Source: Neolentinus lepideus HHB14362 ss-1
Lineage: Eukaryota; Basidiomycota; Agaricomycetes; Gloeophyllales; Gloeophyllaceae
Length of the DNA: 21,870 nt
Assembly (NCBI GenBank): GCA_001632425.1
Contig: KV425711.1
Span: 1 to 21,870 of the forward strand
Reading direction: 5' to 3'
In this document: positions 7,492-19,000 of the stretch, piece after piece
How the letters are laid out: every line of letters begins with the position of its first letter
Numbering within the stretch: the stretch's first letter is position 1
Program-made: the position numbers and the translations under genes
Notes under the pieces: model-generated
The model's input: only the letters and a program-made list of their open reading frames with translations
Databases searched by the model: none
What the model was told of the DNA's origin: nothing

Positions 7492-9872
7492 CGCTGGCGC
7501 GAGCACCCAGGGGGAGTACGAGCAACTTGACGAAGACTGCGCGACAAGTTGTGCCGGCCTTCCTCCAGAAGTTGTATGAGTGAGTAGTTATCTTTGCGAA
7601 GGCTACCGTAAAACAAGAAATTACAATTGTTTTAGAATGGTGAACGATCCCACTAACAACGATCTCATACGATGGGCGGACGCAGGCGACTCTTTCTTTG
7701 GTAAGTGGCTGCTGCTGCGAGGAACAGATTAGGTGGCGTTGACAGTGGTGTTAGTGCTGGATCACGAACGGTTTGCGAGAGAAGTGCTGGGGCGCTGGTT
7801 CAAACATCAGAACTTCAGTTCGTTCGTCCGGCAACTGAACATGTATGGCTTCCATAAAATCCCCCATCTCCAGCAAGGCGTCCTCAAGTCAGAAGCCGAG
7901 ACCGAGTTCTGGAACTTTGAGCATCCCAACTTTCGCTGCGGTCAGCCCGATCTCCTTTATCTCATACAGCGCAAGAAGCAGGCGCAGTCATCTGGAAATG
8001 AAGACCATTTTTTAGAAGCGACCAAGGATTCGAATAACCCTATGGCCACTAATGGCCCATTATCTGCTGGGCAGCTCGTCGACATCAACACTATCGTTAA
8101 CGGCATAGCCGTCATCAAGCGCCACCAGACGGCTATATCGGCCGACTTGAATGATTTGAAGACATCTAATCAGCAGCTCTGGCAGGAGGCTCTTGCGGCT
8201 CGTGAACGCCACAAGAAACAGCAGGACACGATCAATCGAATACTCAAATTCCTTGCCGGCGTGTTTGGGCAAGGGGGGGCATCTAAGCACGATGGAAACC
8301 ATAGCCCGCCCGCCATGATTCCGCGCAAAAGGCAGCGCCTAATGATTGGGGATATGGATAGCACGGAGGGGAAGGCTAGAGCGGTGGAGATCACCGATGT
8401 CGATGACGACGAGGACGAAGAGATGCCCTTACGGAGTCCAACGTCGAGAACGGATAGGGATCGTTCACCCTTTTCAGGCAGTGAGTGTCAAACATCTGGC
8501 ACTTTTGCTTATCTTCTGAGTTTTCGTAGTTCAAATGGCAAGAATCGATACACCGCTGTCTAGCATCCCTCCGTCGGAGGTTGCATTTTCTCCAGCGCCG
8601 ACCGATAATTCCTTGGGCCACCTCGGTGCCGGCTTGCATCCAGGTTCAGCGTCGTCTAACCTTGTTACCCCGACTGCCTTGACCACCACGAACGAAAGAC
8701 CGAGAGGTACCCCGACCCTTGGATCACCACTCCTTTCTGTCCCTGACAAACAAATTGGTATGAACAGTCATGCAGGTGCCCAACCCAACGGTATTGCCCA
8801 CTCGACGCTCTCCCCCCCTGCGACCCAGCAGCCGCTCAACACTCCGACACAGACCCTTGACCCGTACCCCACGCCACACGCAAACCAAGGTATCGGCACT
8901 TCACCCTATAACCCCTCCGCAATCACCTCACTCACCACGACAACCCCTTCTACATCGGATCCTGCATCGCTACAAGCGGCGTTCCAGCACATGCTTAACA
9001 CACCGTCACAGATGCAGCGCTTCTTCCAGGCGCTGACCAACGGCGGGAACTTCCCCGGCTATCCTATGCCTGTGGACTCCTCGCAGCATCAATACGGGCA
9101 GCCGGCCTACCCCACGTCGACGGACTCGCAGCAGACTCAGCTGCAACAGTACCGCGTGCCTTCGCCGGTGCTATACTCGCCCCCACCGCCCCTGCCCCCA
9201 CAGGAGTCGGTGCAGCTACAGAGGATGGATAGTTCAGGTATCGTGGAACCGCTGATGCAGGATGCGGAAAGGCTCGCTAAGACTTATAAAGATGCGGCCG
9301 AGATTGACGCGGACGTGGATGCCCTACAAACGAGCATCTATTCGCTCATCGAGAATATGGGATTGGATCCGACCGTGTTGCATAACAGCGTGAACGGCGG
9401 TGCCCCCGCTCACCTCAGTGGTGTGCCTACTAACGGAGTACTTCCGAACGGAGCTCATAGATCGGACGTGTCCATGCCCCCACCGAGCATGCACCTCAAC
9501 GGGGAACCGTCTGCGCCGAATTCGGATTTCGATTTCGACGCATTCTTGACCGAGTATGGAGGAGATATGAACGGCGACTACAACGACTTCGCTGAGAAGT
9601 TGGTCAATCAAACTCCTGGTATCAACGGGGACCTGGCTGTCCAAGACGCCTCCACAGAACAATTGACCGCATTTCTCGACGAAGTTGCGTCCAACACCTC
9701 TGATACTGCTCCCTCTCCCGCCAATTCATCGAAGCATTCGCCCCAGCTGCGGCCCCAAGCTGGACAGAAGAGGAAGTCAGACGCAGCCTCATTGCATTTC
9801 GCTGACCAAATCAAACCCATGGTCAATAGTGACACGTCGACGGGAAACGGGGCGAAAACTAAACACAAGTAA
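7470..9872 (+). CDS. HSF1: Heat shock transcription factor (HSF1 type)
   Basis: Exons 7470-7579, 7636-7700, 7755-8480 and 8530-9872 join in frame to 747 residues; the introns are 49-56 bp. The start ATG has A at -3 and G at +4. Residues about 27-132 form the winged-helix DNA-binding domain, with VVPAFLQKLYEMVNDP, the recognition helix SSFVRQLNMYGFHK (80-93), IPHLQQG and FWNFEHPNF. Residues about 166-230 are the heptad-repeat trimerisation region (INTIVNGIAVIKRHQ onward). PRKRQRL is a likely nuclear signal, and an acidic stretch DVDDDEDEE follows. The rest, rich in Pro/Ser/Thr/Gln, resembles a disordered activation domain. HSF trimers bind nGAAn repeats in the nucleus and switch on chaperone genes; in fungi the single HSF is usually essential. 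An upstream ORF overlaps the start. The gene converges with Rpn8, 290 bp away. Exon joins fit the family exactly through the DNA-binding domain. Confidence 0.96.
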
Positions 9873-10162
9873 ATGGGGAAGGGGTAATGGTTGTGGTAGG
9901 TCTCTGGTTGGACTGACGTGTTGCAATATTGCTAGAATTCACTTGCTTGTATTACGATGAAATTGTACTCCCATCTTCCTACGTTATAGTTGACCTGCTG
10001 TCAGTGTCTGCGCTGTATAGTACTAGTACCGTGTTGGCCAATAACATTATTGCTCTGCCAGAAGTGTTGCAGTGAAAACGCGATCAATGAAATATCAAAA
10101 CTGTATCAAAAGACATACGACCTGTGCATAATAATACAGTGTCCATGCCAATGCAGATCAAG

Positions 10163-11376
10163 TTATATCGATTTCTCGTCAGATTTACTACTTTCCTTTG
10201 CTTTCTCCTTATCATCCTTCTCTCCCTTCTTGGCATCCGTCTTCGCAGGCTTCTTCTCCTTCTCGTCCTTCCCTTCCTCCAACTCCGCCCGCCCAATGGT
10301 GGCCTTGTTATCCACCAACGCGTGGAGCGCAATCACTGCGCGCAACAGACTGCTGAGGTACACAACCAACAGCTGGTCGTTTGTGCTCGTGGCGAAACTG
10401 GAGGTCAAGGTAGGGTCGGACAGGTCAGGGAGGAGGTTCAGCGCGTCTTGAAGGTGGTAGACGATCTGGTGATTCACGGGCATGGTGCCTGCTGCGACGT
10501 CTGCTAAGTAAGATTGTAGGTCGCCTAGCCGGGAGGCGAGACCACGGAGGGAGGAGAGTTGTTCCGCGACACGGGTGGAAAGGGTGGTAGTGGTGGAGTC
10601 TTTGATGTCTCGGAGTAGGTGCTCGACGCCGATTTCTTCTGCTTCTTCTGCTTCGATTGCTGAGGGGACATGAAGAAAGGTTTTCCGTACTTCTGTGCCG
10701 TCCTACATTGCATATGTCAGATAGATGTGATACAGAGAAGACGGGTAGCGTTTACATCCTTAATCTCCTCCACCGCGAAATATGCGTCTGTCGGGATATT
10801 CTGGTTCTCTGGTCTCACATCGACAATAACCATGACAGGCCGTGCAATATATTGTTTGAAGAGGTCGTTAATCTCATGGTCCGACGCTCGTAGTTTAGGG
10901 CCAGTGTGGTACCACCCGATCATCCGCTCTCGTGCTGTACCCACAGAACGTTCAACTCAACATTGTTTAGCAGTTATTGATCAACTCACGGACCGTTGAC
11001 CTTTTTGAACATCTCCCACATCTGCTCAATGTAGTTGTGATCCAAGAACCATGTCTTCGGATCCTTCTCGTCCTCCTCGAAAGGAATACCGAAAGAGTTC
11101 GCGACATTTATGGTCTTGCCGTTGTCCTGGCCGAGTAAGACACCGACTACACGCTTTGTTGACCCTCTTGAGACGCTGCGGGCATGGTGGTCGGTTACGG
11201 AAAGTAGTACCAATGGGTGCACAACTATAAGAATATAAGCTTGGGGTTACAGCTTACTCCCAAGAAACATACCGACTGTTGTCCCTCCTAGTGCGTTGAG
11301 CTTTGATACGACATGCTTAGCGTTCACTTACAGGTATCAATGCTCTACTCACTTGTTCTGTTGTGCTGCCAACCAT
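10163..11376 (-). CDS. RPN8: 26S proteasome regulatory subunit Rpn8 (PSMD7)
   Basis: Minus-strand exons 11376-11353, 11300-11273, 11224-10994, 10934-10756 and 10702-10163 join to 333 residues, close to yeast and human Rpn8. Residues about 17-150 are the MPN domain ([51 protein letters not shown]). The metal-binding HxH motif of the active partner Rpn11 is not kept: only the first His remains, in WYHTGPKL, as is normal for Rpn8. Residues about 160-290 are the helical C-terminal part that joins the lid bundle, and the last 40 residues are a Lys/Glu/Asp tail. In the lid, Rpn8 pairs with Rpn11 and positions it over the substrate channel. The donor of intron 3 is GTCCGT, not the nearby GTGAGT, because only that join gives the conserved NARER. 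The first two exons are just 24 and 28 bp. The gene shares a promoter region with SF3B2. Confidence 0.96.
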
Positions 11377-11556
11377 AGTTTCAGTCCGCTGTAAAGATAC
11401 ACTAGAGTGTGTTTAGACTCATGCCCGACGCGTCACTGCAATCGACGCGCGTACCGTGTGGCAACTTTGTGGTTATTTGCCCCCCTTCCTAAAGCAGTGT
11501 TGGCATGGGCGAATTAGCCTTTGTCGACGGCATTAACCTCGACGTACTCGACCGCT
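11377..11556. promoter_or_regulatory. Bidirectional promoter between Rpn8 and SF3B2
   Basis: Only 180 bp separate the two divergent start codons, so both promoters must lie here or overlap the genes. No TATA box is evident. There are two similar GACGCG-containing pieces near 11428 and 11443. TGTGGCAAC at 11457-11465 shares the core GTGGCAA with the yeast proteasome element GGTGGCAAA, which could be chance. Confidence 0.6.
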
Positions 11557-13664
11557 ATGGCTACTCTCGCTGACTCACAGACGAACGGTATCAATGGTAT
11601 TAACGGCCATGTGGATTCCAAAATTAGCGCCAAGCACCTGTCCAAGAACCAGTTGCGGCGCGCAAGGCTGAAGCAGAAGAAAGCGCAAGCCCAGCAGGTC
11701 CGTGTCAGTCTGGTATGTTATAGATAGTTGTGCTGACCTTGGGTCATAGCAACCCAATGGTAATACTGCAGAGTATGAGTCCGATGTGCAGATGAAGGAA
11801 GAGGAGGAGGAGCAGAAGCCGAGCAATGCGTACGTACCCGAGCCATTGGATGTGAAAGATCCCAGCCTCGAAGCATTTTCCAACGTCTTTGCCCGCTTCC
11901 AGCTTCCTCCCGAGGAGAATGATGTGAGTGGTGGTCCGTGTTGGCTGGTAGAAGGTCTGTCTCATACACTTGCTTTCATCTTAACAGAATAAAGAACAAG
12001 ATCCCTCCAAGGGTGAGGTTATCTACTCGGATGATGACATGGCCTCGGAAGGCGACTCGGAGGACGAGGAGAAGAAACCATTGTCGAAGAAGAAGGCGAG
12101 AAAAATGAACAGGCTCACCGTGGCCGAGCTCAAGCAGCTTGTGAAGAAGCCCGAGGTGGTCGAGTGGTGGGATGTAAGCGCGTCGGACCCACGGTTACTT
12201 CTGCACCTCAAGAGTTATCGAAACACTGTCCCCATTCCCGCACATTGGAGTGCCAAACGCGATTACCTCCAGGGCAAGCGTGGTATTGAGAAGCCCCCCT
12301 TCCAGCTTCCCTCGTACATCGCCGACACCGGTATTGCGACAATGAGGGACGCTGTTAAGGAAAAGGAGGCCAATATGACGCTGAAACAGAAGACACGAGA
12401 ACGTGTGCAGCCGAAGATGGGAAAAGTGGACATTGACTACCAAAAGCTACACGACGCGTTTTTCAAATTCCAGACGAAGCCTCCTGTGACCACCTTTGGC
12501 GAGATGTGAGCTTTTATTCCTCATGTAGGGTAAGAGTAAACTCAATTTTCACTTCTCAGGTACTATGAGGGGAAAGAATTCGAGACACAGCTGAAGCACA
12601 AAAAGCCTGGCGATCTCTCGCCCGAACTTGTAGAGGCCCTGTCGATCCCGCCACTAGCACCCCCACCATGGCTGATTAGTATGCAACGGTTCGGACCTCC
12701 CCCGAGTTACCCGACGTTACGGATACCTGGCTTGAACGCGCCCATTCCAGAAGGGTGCGTGCTCTCACGCTGGTCCTACCTTGCGTCGTGCTAAAAGCTT
12801 TATTCATAGTGCACAATGGGGTTTCCATCCCGGTGGTTGGGGTAAGCCTCCCCTCGACGAGTACAACCGGCCATTGTACGGTGATGTATTCGGCGTCATG
12901 CCGAAGATGAGCGATACAGACGTATGTATTTATTTTCAGATGCTCTATCCCGTTAATCATCTTTATTTTTCATAGATCGGCGAACCTGTTGATAAAAACT
13001 TATGGGGAGAGTTGGAACCCGAAGAGGAGGAGGAAGAGGAGGAGGAGAGCGAAGAGGAGGAAGAAGAAGAAGAGGAGGAGTCTACGGAGACGCCATCCAT
13101 GGAAGGCTTGCAGACGCCTTCTGGCCTGGAGACGCCATCTGGTATGACAAGTGTCGTTTCCACTGTGGCTGGCGGTCTCGAGACGCCCGATTTCTTGGAG
13201 CTGCGGAAGAACCATAGGGCGCCATCGGAGGCAGCGGATTTAGGACCGAGGTCGTTGTACCAGGTCGTGCCAGAGAAGCAGACTGCGGTACGCGGTCTTA
13301 TGGGATCGGAGAGAGGGTATGATATTAGTGCTGTCGCGGGTGCGGGTGCCAATGTTCCAGTACTTGGTGAGGAGAGAGCCACCAAGGTCAGTACAATAAA
13401 GTCTTTTCATCTGACCTAGTTCTAACCTATCTTTCACTGTAGCGGAGACCGAATGGTGTCGATATTTCTCTGGATGCCTCCGAGTTGGAGGGTCTTTCGG
13501 AGGAAGAGCTACGGAGACGATACGAAGCGCATTCGAGGGGAAGTGCAGGTGTGTCCGGCTCGAAGGAAGATTTCTCGGATATGGTCGCGAAGGAGATGGC
13601 GAAGAAGAAGCAGAAGATGGACAGGGACCGGGAAAGGAAGAGTGGCAAGGAGTTCAAGTTCTGA
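11557..13664 (+). CDS. SF3B2: Splicing factor 3B subunit 2 (SF3B2 / Cus1 / Sap145)
   Basis: Exons 11557-11697, 11750-11923, 11988-12505, 12560-12754, 12810-12921, 12976-13386 and 13443-13664 join to 590 residues, near the 601 of fission yeast Sap145. After a basic N-terminus (LSKNQLRRARLKQKKAQAQ) and a Lys/acidic stretch, residues about 150-278 match the DUF382 domain (WWDVSASDP, VPIPAHWSAKRDYLQGKRG). Residues about 280-375 match the PSP domain (PPPWLISMQRFGPPPSYP, GFHPGGWGKPPLDEYNRPL). A run of Glu follows at about 393-415, then TETPS/LETPS repeats, and a basic coiled C-terminus. The protein is part of the SF3b complex in U2 snRNP, contacts SF3B4 and RNA near the branch site, and acts in the nucleus. 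The end of exon 1 is uncertain: donor GTCCGT at 11698 gives a 52-bp intron, while GTATGT at 11713 would add five residues but leave only 37 bp. Confidence 0.95.
13021..13080 (+). repeat. GAG/GAA purine tract coding for poly-glutamate
   Basis: Sixty bases of almost pure purine within exon 6 of SF3B2 code for a Glu run with one Ser. It is a slippage-prone low-complexity tract. Its complement gives a long Ser-rich frame on the minus strand, which is not a gene. Confidence 0.9.
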
Positions 13665-13741
13665 TTATGTCGTATCTGTCCTTACTCATCTCGTCTCGAT
13701 TCATCGTCCGGTCTGTCTGTCTCTGTCTTTCTGTGTGTTTG

Positions 13742-13886
13742 CAGCTAACGACAAAACGATAGATAACTTCGGACTTCCTGCGCGCAGAGCTGTCGACGCG
13801 AAGCAAATCCATTTGTGAGTGGGAGGCGCCCGGGCGTGGCAGTTGAGGGAGAAATCTCAACTTGTCTATCATTTTGTCGTTAGCTG
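13742..13886 (+). mobile_element. MITE-like element, short copy with 22-bp inverted ends
   Basis: The left end 13742-13763 (CAGCTAACGACAAAACGA and so on) and the inverted right end 13865-13886 agree at 21 of 22 positions. The 145-bp element has no coding capacity. Its left 70 bp and right 45 bp match the longer copy at 5268-5645. It lies 77 bp after the stop of SF3B2, hence probably within or next to its 3' UTR. Flanks TTG and TAA give no obvious target-site duplication, so I do not name a superfamily. Confidence 0.8.
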
Positions 13887-14125
13887 TAATGTCATTACTC
13901 CTTGTACGAATATCACCGACTCCGTGATCGCCCCTTCGCTACTAAGTACTAAGCGCCGGTGTCTAACGAGCCGAAACACCATCAGACCCATGGCTGTGAC
14001 GCCCGTCTCAACGGCGTGCCTTAAGCTATTATAACAGGCGCCGTAAAATTAAGTGCGGAGGCTGTTGCTGAGCCAGCAAACTTTCTCCTCTCCATTCTAC
14101 TGTCCCGAGCGACCGGGGTAGCGAC

Positions 14126-17100
14126 ATGTCGCAGGCCAAACTGTGTGTACAGAAGTCGATTGACTGGGATTCTGGCGTCGTATTGACTGATTCATAGAAC
14201 ACTTCGTCCACCGCCGAATGTCGAGTTTGTGCTGGGTATGGGCTTATGATTCCTCCTGAGGTGGAAGGGAGTCTGACTGCGTGCTCGGTGCTCCAGGATA
14301 CCCTGGTATACCCTCATCCGGAGCAGACAGACCTCAAGCAGCGGTAAAAGGGGTATGTGCTACAGTGACCCGTTAATCATTGATGCCTCTATTGCATTAA
14401 AACATTATTCGTTAGACGCTGGAATTACGTGTAGGACCGCAGGGAATTAAGGCGAAATGGGTGCGAATTGAGCTGCGGAAGGTCGAGACGCTGCCCGGGG
14501 GCGGGCAGTTGAATACGTACTACGACTTTGTGGGCCAGAGTCCGGTCAACTTGTGGCAGTCGTCAGACGATTATGGATTATTGCATACTGTGCGTGCTAA
14601 TGCTATCGAGCAGAGAGCTGATTATTGAGGGACGAGATGATGCAGCAAGACTTCCCGTTTTACATCCGGATACCAGAGTCGATTCCCCCTAGTCTGGCGC
14701 TGGAGAGAGGGGGTGAGTCTATGATCACTTGTAAAGCCCTTCTTCGTCTCACTTGGCATAGCCGGCGTGCGGTATGAGCTGGTTGCGATGGCATGCTTGA
14801 AGGGAAAGAAGTACGTGGTTATCCGTCTGGGTATCCTGCAGGAGGAGTAAGCTTATCTGCAGAGGCTTCTTCCGTCGGACGAAAGCTGTCACCATCACGA
14901 CCATGTCCCCAATCGTTATCGACAAGCACGAATTGCACTCGACTTGGCCGATCTACTGCCAGCCCGAAATCCGGAACGTCACGCAAGATGGTGTTATCCT
15001 GACTGTTGAACGAAGCAACACCTGCTACGGACCTGGAGATCGCGTCTCAGTGTTCGCTACGGTGAAATCAGACACATTACATACGGTCATCCTCCGCGGA
15101 TTCGAGTTTGTCTTGCGGGAGCATGTGGTATTCCGCGCAGGTCCTCAGGCCACAGGCAAGAAGGTAGCTCCTCAAGCAAAGGTGTCGATCGTCGGGGAAC
15201 AGAAGGTGCCGGTTAACGCGACACTCTACGGGGGTACGCAACATAGGGCAGAGTTAGCGTGTACGATTCCCCAGAATCATACCTCGGCCACGCTCAACTC
15301 TGCAAGGCATATTGATATCACCTATCGCCTGAGTATCAAAGCTGTCATGGGTACTGGGAGTCCATTAATCATGGACTTGCTTGTTATTGTATCAAATTGG
15401 CCAAGGAACGTTTCTGCGGAAGCCATAAGGTGAGTATGTTACGAAACAATTGCCGAGGCGGGGGTTCTGATAATATTACAGACGTATAGGCCCTGCACCA
15501 ACTCTATCACTTGGGGCACAGAACCATCCGTCTACGGCGCACGCACAGGGTCAGTTTTTGGTGTGTAAAATGCTTCTTGTTACGGTATTGACATGTCGTG
15601 TTCTGCAGCGCGGACCATTATGTCTCAAACATCTGCTTGGACTGTCGGGGAGCGGAACGCACAGAGACCAGACCATACAAGACCGTACAGCACTGCTCCA
15701 GTGAATGGATATGGTCCTCAGAATGGAAACGCAGATGAATTTGGCGTCGTCCAAACTGGAGGTATGAATGGGCTCGCGTCTGTTGGATCCAGGGACAGCG
15801 GTAGACCTGGGACCGGACACAGTGCAACCGGTGTCTCGCAGCCGGACCTGAGCACCAATGGTCGCAGGCCACGGTCGGGTAGTTCGATGAATGGTAACAA
15901 CCGTTTCACGATCATGAACGCGAATGAGCAAGACTTGCAGGAGATCAAGGCGGCATCGTCGTACTCAAGGGTACCGAATGCTGCTTCGTCTGCCAATGCT
16001 TGGCAGAGTGCAGAGCAAGAGAAGCAGCACCTCTATGACAATGCAAAGACTCAGGTCGAGCTGGCTCAGCGCGGTCACAGTCCACCTAGTTCCCAGGTAT
16101 ACTCTCTCGTGTTCTTCGTTAATGTGTTTTACTTATTTAACCTGTCGCAGTCAACTCATACGCGAATGAAGTATCAAGACGCTGGCCCTATTCTGCAGGC
16201 CGACGTGATGCCCCCGCGCGGTGCTGCTTCGCCTTGGGAAGCTGCTGAAGAGGAGAAAGTACGACTATATACCCAAGCGCAGATGAATGCGATGAAACAC
16301 CAAGGCTACGAGGCATACTCGCCCCCCTCGACGGCCAATGCTGTCCCTGCTTCTCCTCGGCATGGCCATTCAGCTTCCTTCAATTCTCTGAACGGCTCAG
16401 CGACAGCGCACACGATGTCCCCTGGTGCTGCTCTGTATTTGCAGGCTATGTCTCAGTTGAATAGACCCATCTTGTCGCAGCCAAACTCAAATGCAAATGG
16501 GTCAGGGGCGTCTGGTTCCGCACGTAACTCGCCACCTGTCCATGCACCGATCCCGAAATACTATTCGGCTGACCAAGAGAAAGAGATGTTGCGACGATAC
16601 GACGAGGCAAAGGCTGCCGTCGAAAGGCGGCAAGCCGTGGAGATGGCCAATGAAGGCCACGAAGTCCCGCCATACGACCTGTCAAGATCGTCCAGCACAG
16701 CATTTCCTCAGGCTATGTCGCCTCCCATGCAGGTCAATGATCTTCCACCCGCGTTAGACGGCGGTGAGTCTATGCCGCACTTATTGGAGAAAGAGCGTCT
16801 GCGTCGTCATTATGAGGCGCAGGATGCGGCCGCTGCATCGGGTTCTTCCAGTGCCCCGGAAGTCCCAGCCTACTCACCTCCTGTGGGGGGTCCATCGCAA
16901 TCTGGGGCCTCTTCAAGTACTAACGCACTTTCAGAGAAAGAGCTGTTGAGACGAAGGTATGAGGCTCAAGATGCAGCTGCTTTCGCTGGAGCTGTTCCAC
17001 CGCAACCACCTCCTCGATCTAATTCCGTATCAAATTCGTTCCAACAACCGAGATCTCCTCCACCCCTTCCACCGTCGTATGGCAGCGCCAACCGTCCTTT

Positions 17101-17518
17101 AACAGCTGCTGAAGAGAAAGCGCTGTTAAGGGCCCAGTACGAGGCCGAAGACCGAGGCGCCGGTTCCAGTGTGGCGGGTCTTTCTGCTTCCCCACCTAGC
17201 TTCCCCACCCCCGATTATGACGTCCCTCCTCCTCCTCCGCTAGCCCCGCGTCCGCCGGTTGAATATATCCAGGAAACGCAGCAAGAGGACGCCCGGCTGC
17301 AGGCTGAAATAATATCTATTACGCCATCTGCTCCCATCAGCCGCGCAACTTCGGTTGCAGTTGCTGCTCCCAGCTCGCCTCCGCCCGTGCCGGAGAACAA
17401 CTTCGGTTTGGACTTCAGGCCGTTCTCGCCATTCCATCTACCGTTCAGCTCTATCGAAGAGATGAACGCGCATTCCAGTAGCCCGCCACCGCCGCTCCCT
17501 CCTAAAGTTCCTCTCTGA
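14126..17518 (+). CDS. Alpha-arrestin (ART family) with repeat-bearing C-terminal extension
   Basis: Exons 14126-14142, 14198-14235, 14297-14352, 14416-14589, 14646-14712, 14762-14810, 14863-15429, 15482-15549, 15609-16096 and 16151-17518 join to 963 residues. Residues 1-345 are the arrestin fold: LTLRPPPNVEFVLGYPG, KAKWVRIELRKVE, DFPFYIRIPESIPPSLAL, then the C-terminal arrestin lobe with VERSNTCYGPGDRVSV and LRGFEFVLREHVVF. The last 620 residues are low complexity but carry six spaced copies of a charged helical motif like EKExLRRxYEAxDAA (about 476, 536, 645, 718, 768 and 825). They also hold one PPxY motif (PPSY, about 815-818) and polyproline tracts, including PPPPLPPK at the end. Alpha-arrestins link membrane cargo to Rsp5-type ubiquitin ligases through PPxY motifs for endocytosis. 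It may belong to the Ldb19/Art1 group; that is a guess. The intron at 16097-16150 is in frame without a stop, so its splicing is inferred from GT..AG ends. Confidence 0.85.
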
Positions 17519-18937
17519 TCTATCGATATATCCCGTCGCTCATTGATCGTTCTTGCTTTCCCTCTATGTGTTTCATCTATTTATTGCTCGCTCTGATTCA
17601 AAGTTATGTATAGGAAGGAGTATCTACTACAACATATAATGTAAGTGCAGAGTATCCGAACGCCATCACTCTATAAGAGTATGGACTGGCCTGTGGCTCG
17701 GACTGATGCCTCGATTGACAGGAACATGGTTATTGAGCTCTGAAGCAAGACTTCACATGCTGTTACTGGTCTGTTACCGATTATGATCCGATTGATCAAC
17801 GCAAGGTGTGTCGGGCGCACCTGTCGTTCGCCACATTCGTGAGCCTGGTAATGGCTCGGTGCACCTTTTGACAATAGTGGATGACGGGGTCTGTCTACTG
17901 ACCAATAGGACTAAGGACTTGCCCACGGACGTATCGCCATGATCAGATATGACGCCTCATCCCCGATACTCACGCCATGCTTCTTGCTGTACTTTTGTTC
18001 TGGTTTCGATCTGGGACCTGGCGAGATGATCTATCCACAATCTTGAGGTTGCGAGCTATCCGTTCGATGTAGCGGACACTCAGGCCCAGTGAAATCCGAG
18101 CTCGGTGGGGTTTACACCTACCTCTGCCCCTTCTCCCTCCCCCCTTGCTTCTGCAACCCAGTCCGCCGCTTCAGCGAGTGCGTCGTGGTGCTATTTGTGA
18201 CGCAATCGCACACCCTACCACTAGTATTGACCACGAGACCCGAGCGTTTCTCCGAGGGTTCCAAAATCAGAGAGTCGCCTGGGACTGGTTGATGTGGTGA
18301 CGGCTACTCTGCCCCAGTCTGGATAAAATACTCTGTTACCGTACTTGGATCTTTCCAGAGTTGCAAATCTTTGCAACCTTCGAGGACCATACAGCAGGGT
18401 GATCGAGTGCGCAGTCGACTTTCTGCTCGCGAGTGCTCCCGGTTGCCGAGTCCGCTATGGAATTTTGTGCGGCACTTAAAATTTTGGAAAATTGAACCCT
18501 CAACCCGTTCGTCTTGCATAGGAATAGCTAATACTGCCCATAGTAACATGCATGGAACGGTCAGATACACGCGTCCGTGGAGTATAGCATGTCGTAAGCA
18601 TCAATGCCTTAATGAGATAGCATCTCGTAAGTATAAAAGATGCAGTGATTGCTTCCCAAGAACCCTTATTGGATACTGTAACTCGTCTGCATCCTTGATA
18701 TCTCACAGTGGTCTCTTCGGGACTCAAGGAGCGGTACGTAGAATATAAACATCATTTTCCCGGTCTCATCTTTTGATCCTTTCTACTCAGGTAACGGCTA
18801 GCTCACCCGAACAACGGGACGCCGCCAAGTCCACTGTCTGCTGAGAGTGTTTCCTTCAACATATATATACTGGGAGTGATGCCCGTGAGGCGATCCACAA
18901 TTGTGGGTTCGATCTATCACTGGACAGCGTAGTTGTC
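17519..18937. other. 1.4-kb stretch without a recognisable gene
   Basis: The first 100-150 bases are probably the 3' UTR of the arrestin gene (AT-rich after the TGA). Beyond that, short frames are open on both strands but none has a domain, a splice pattern or a family I know. The end of the stretch probably contains the promoter of the DUF6534-type gene. Confidence 0.5.
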
Positions 18938-18944
18938 TATAAAG
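18938..18944 (+). promoter_or_regulatory. Likely TATA box (TATAAAG) of the DUF6534-type gene
   Basis: TATAAAG lies 57 bp before the ATG at 19001, a spacing that suits a short leader. The distance and the clean match make it the best core promoter in this stretch. Confidence 0.45.
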
Positions 18945-19000
18945 AGACAAGGTCGAAGTTACTGTTTCCCTGACACATTTCCCTGTCCACTCTTTTGAGA

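Noticed and set aside
12963..13385. Minus-strand frame with a long serine run
   Set aside because: It is the complement of the GAG/GAA tract in SF3B2 exon 6, whose frame, domains and splice sites are well supported.
15593..17518. A separate gene starting at the ATG at 15593
   Set aside because: That ATG lies in the intron before exon 9; splicing from 15549 to 15609 continues the arrestin frame exactly, so one gene explains both parts.
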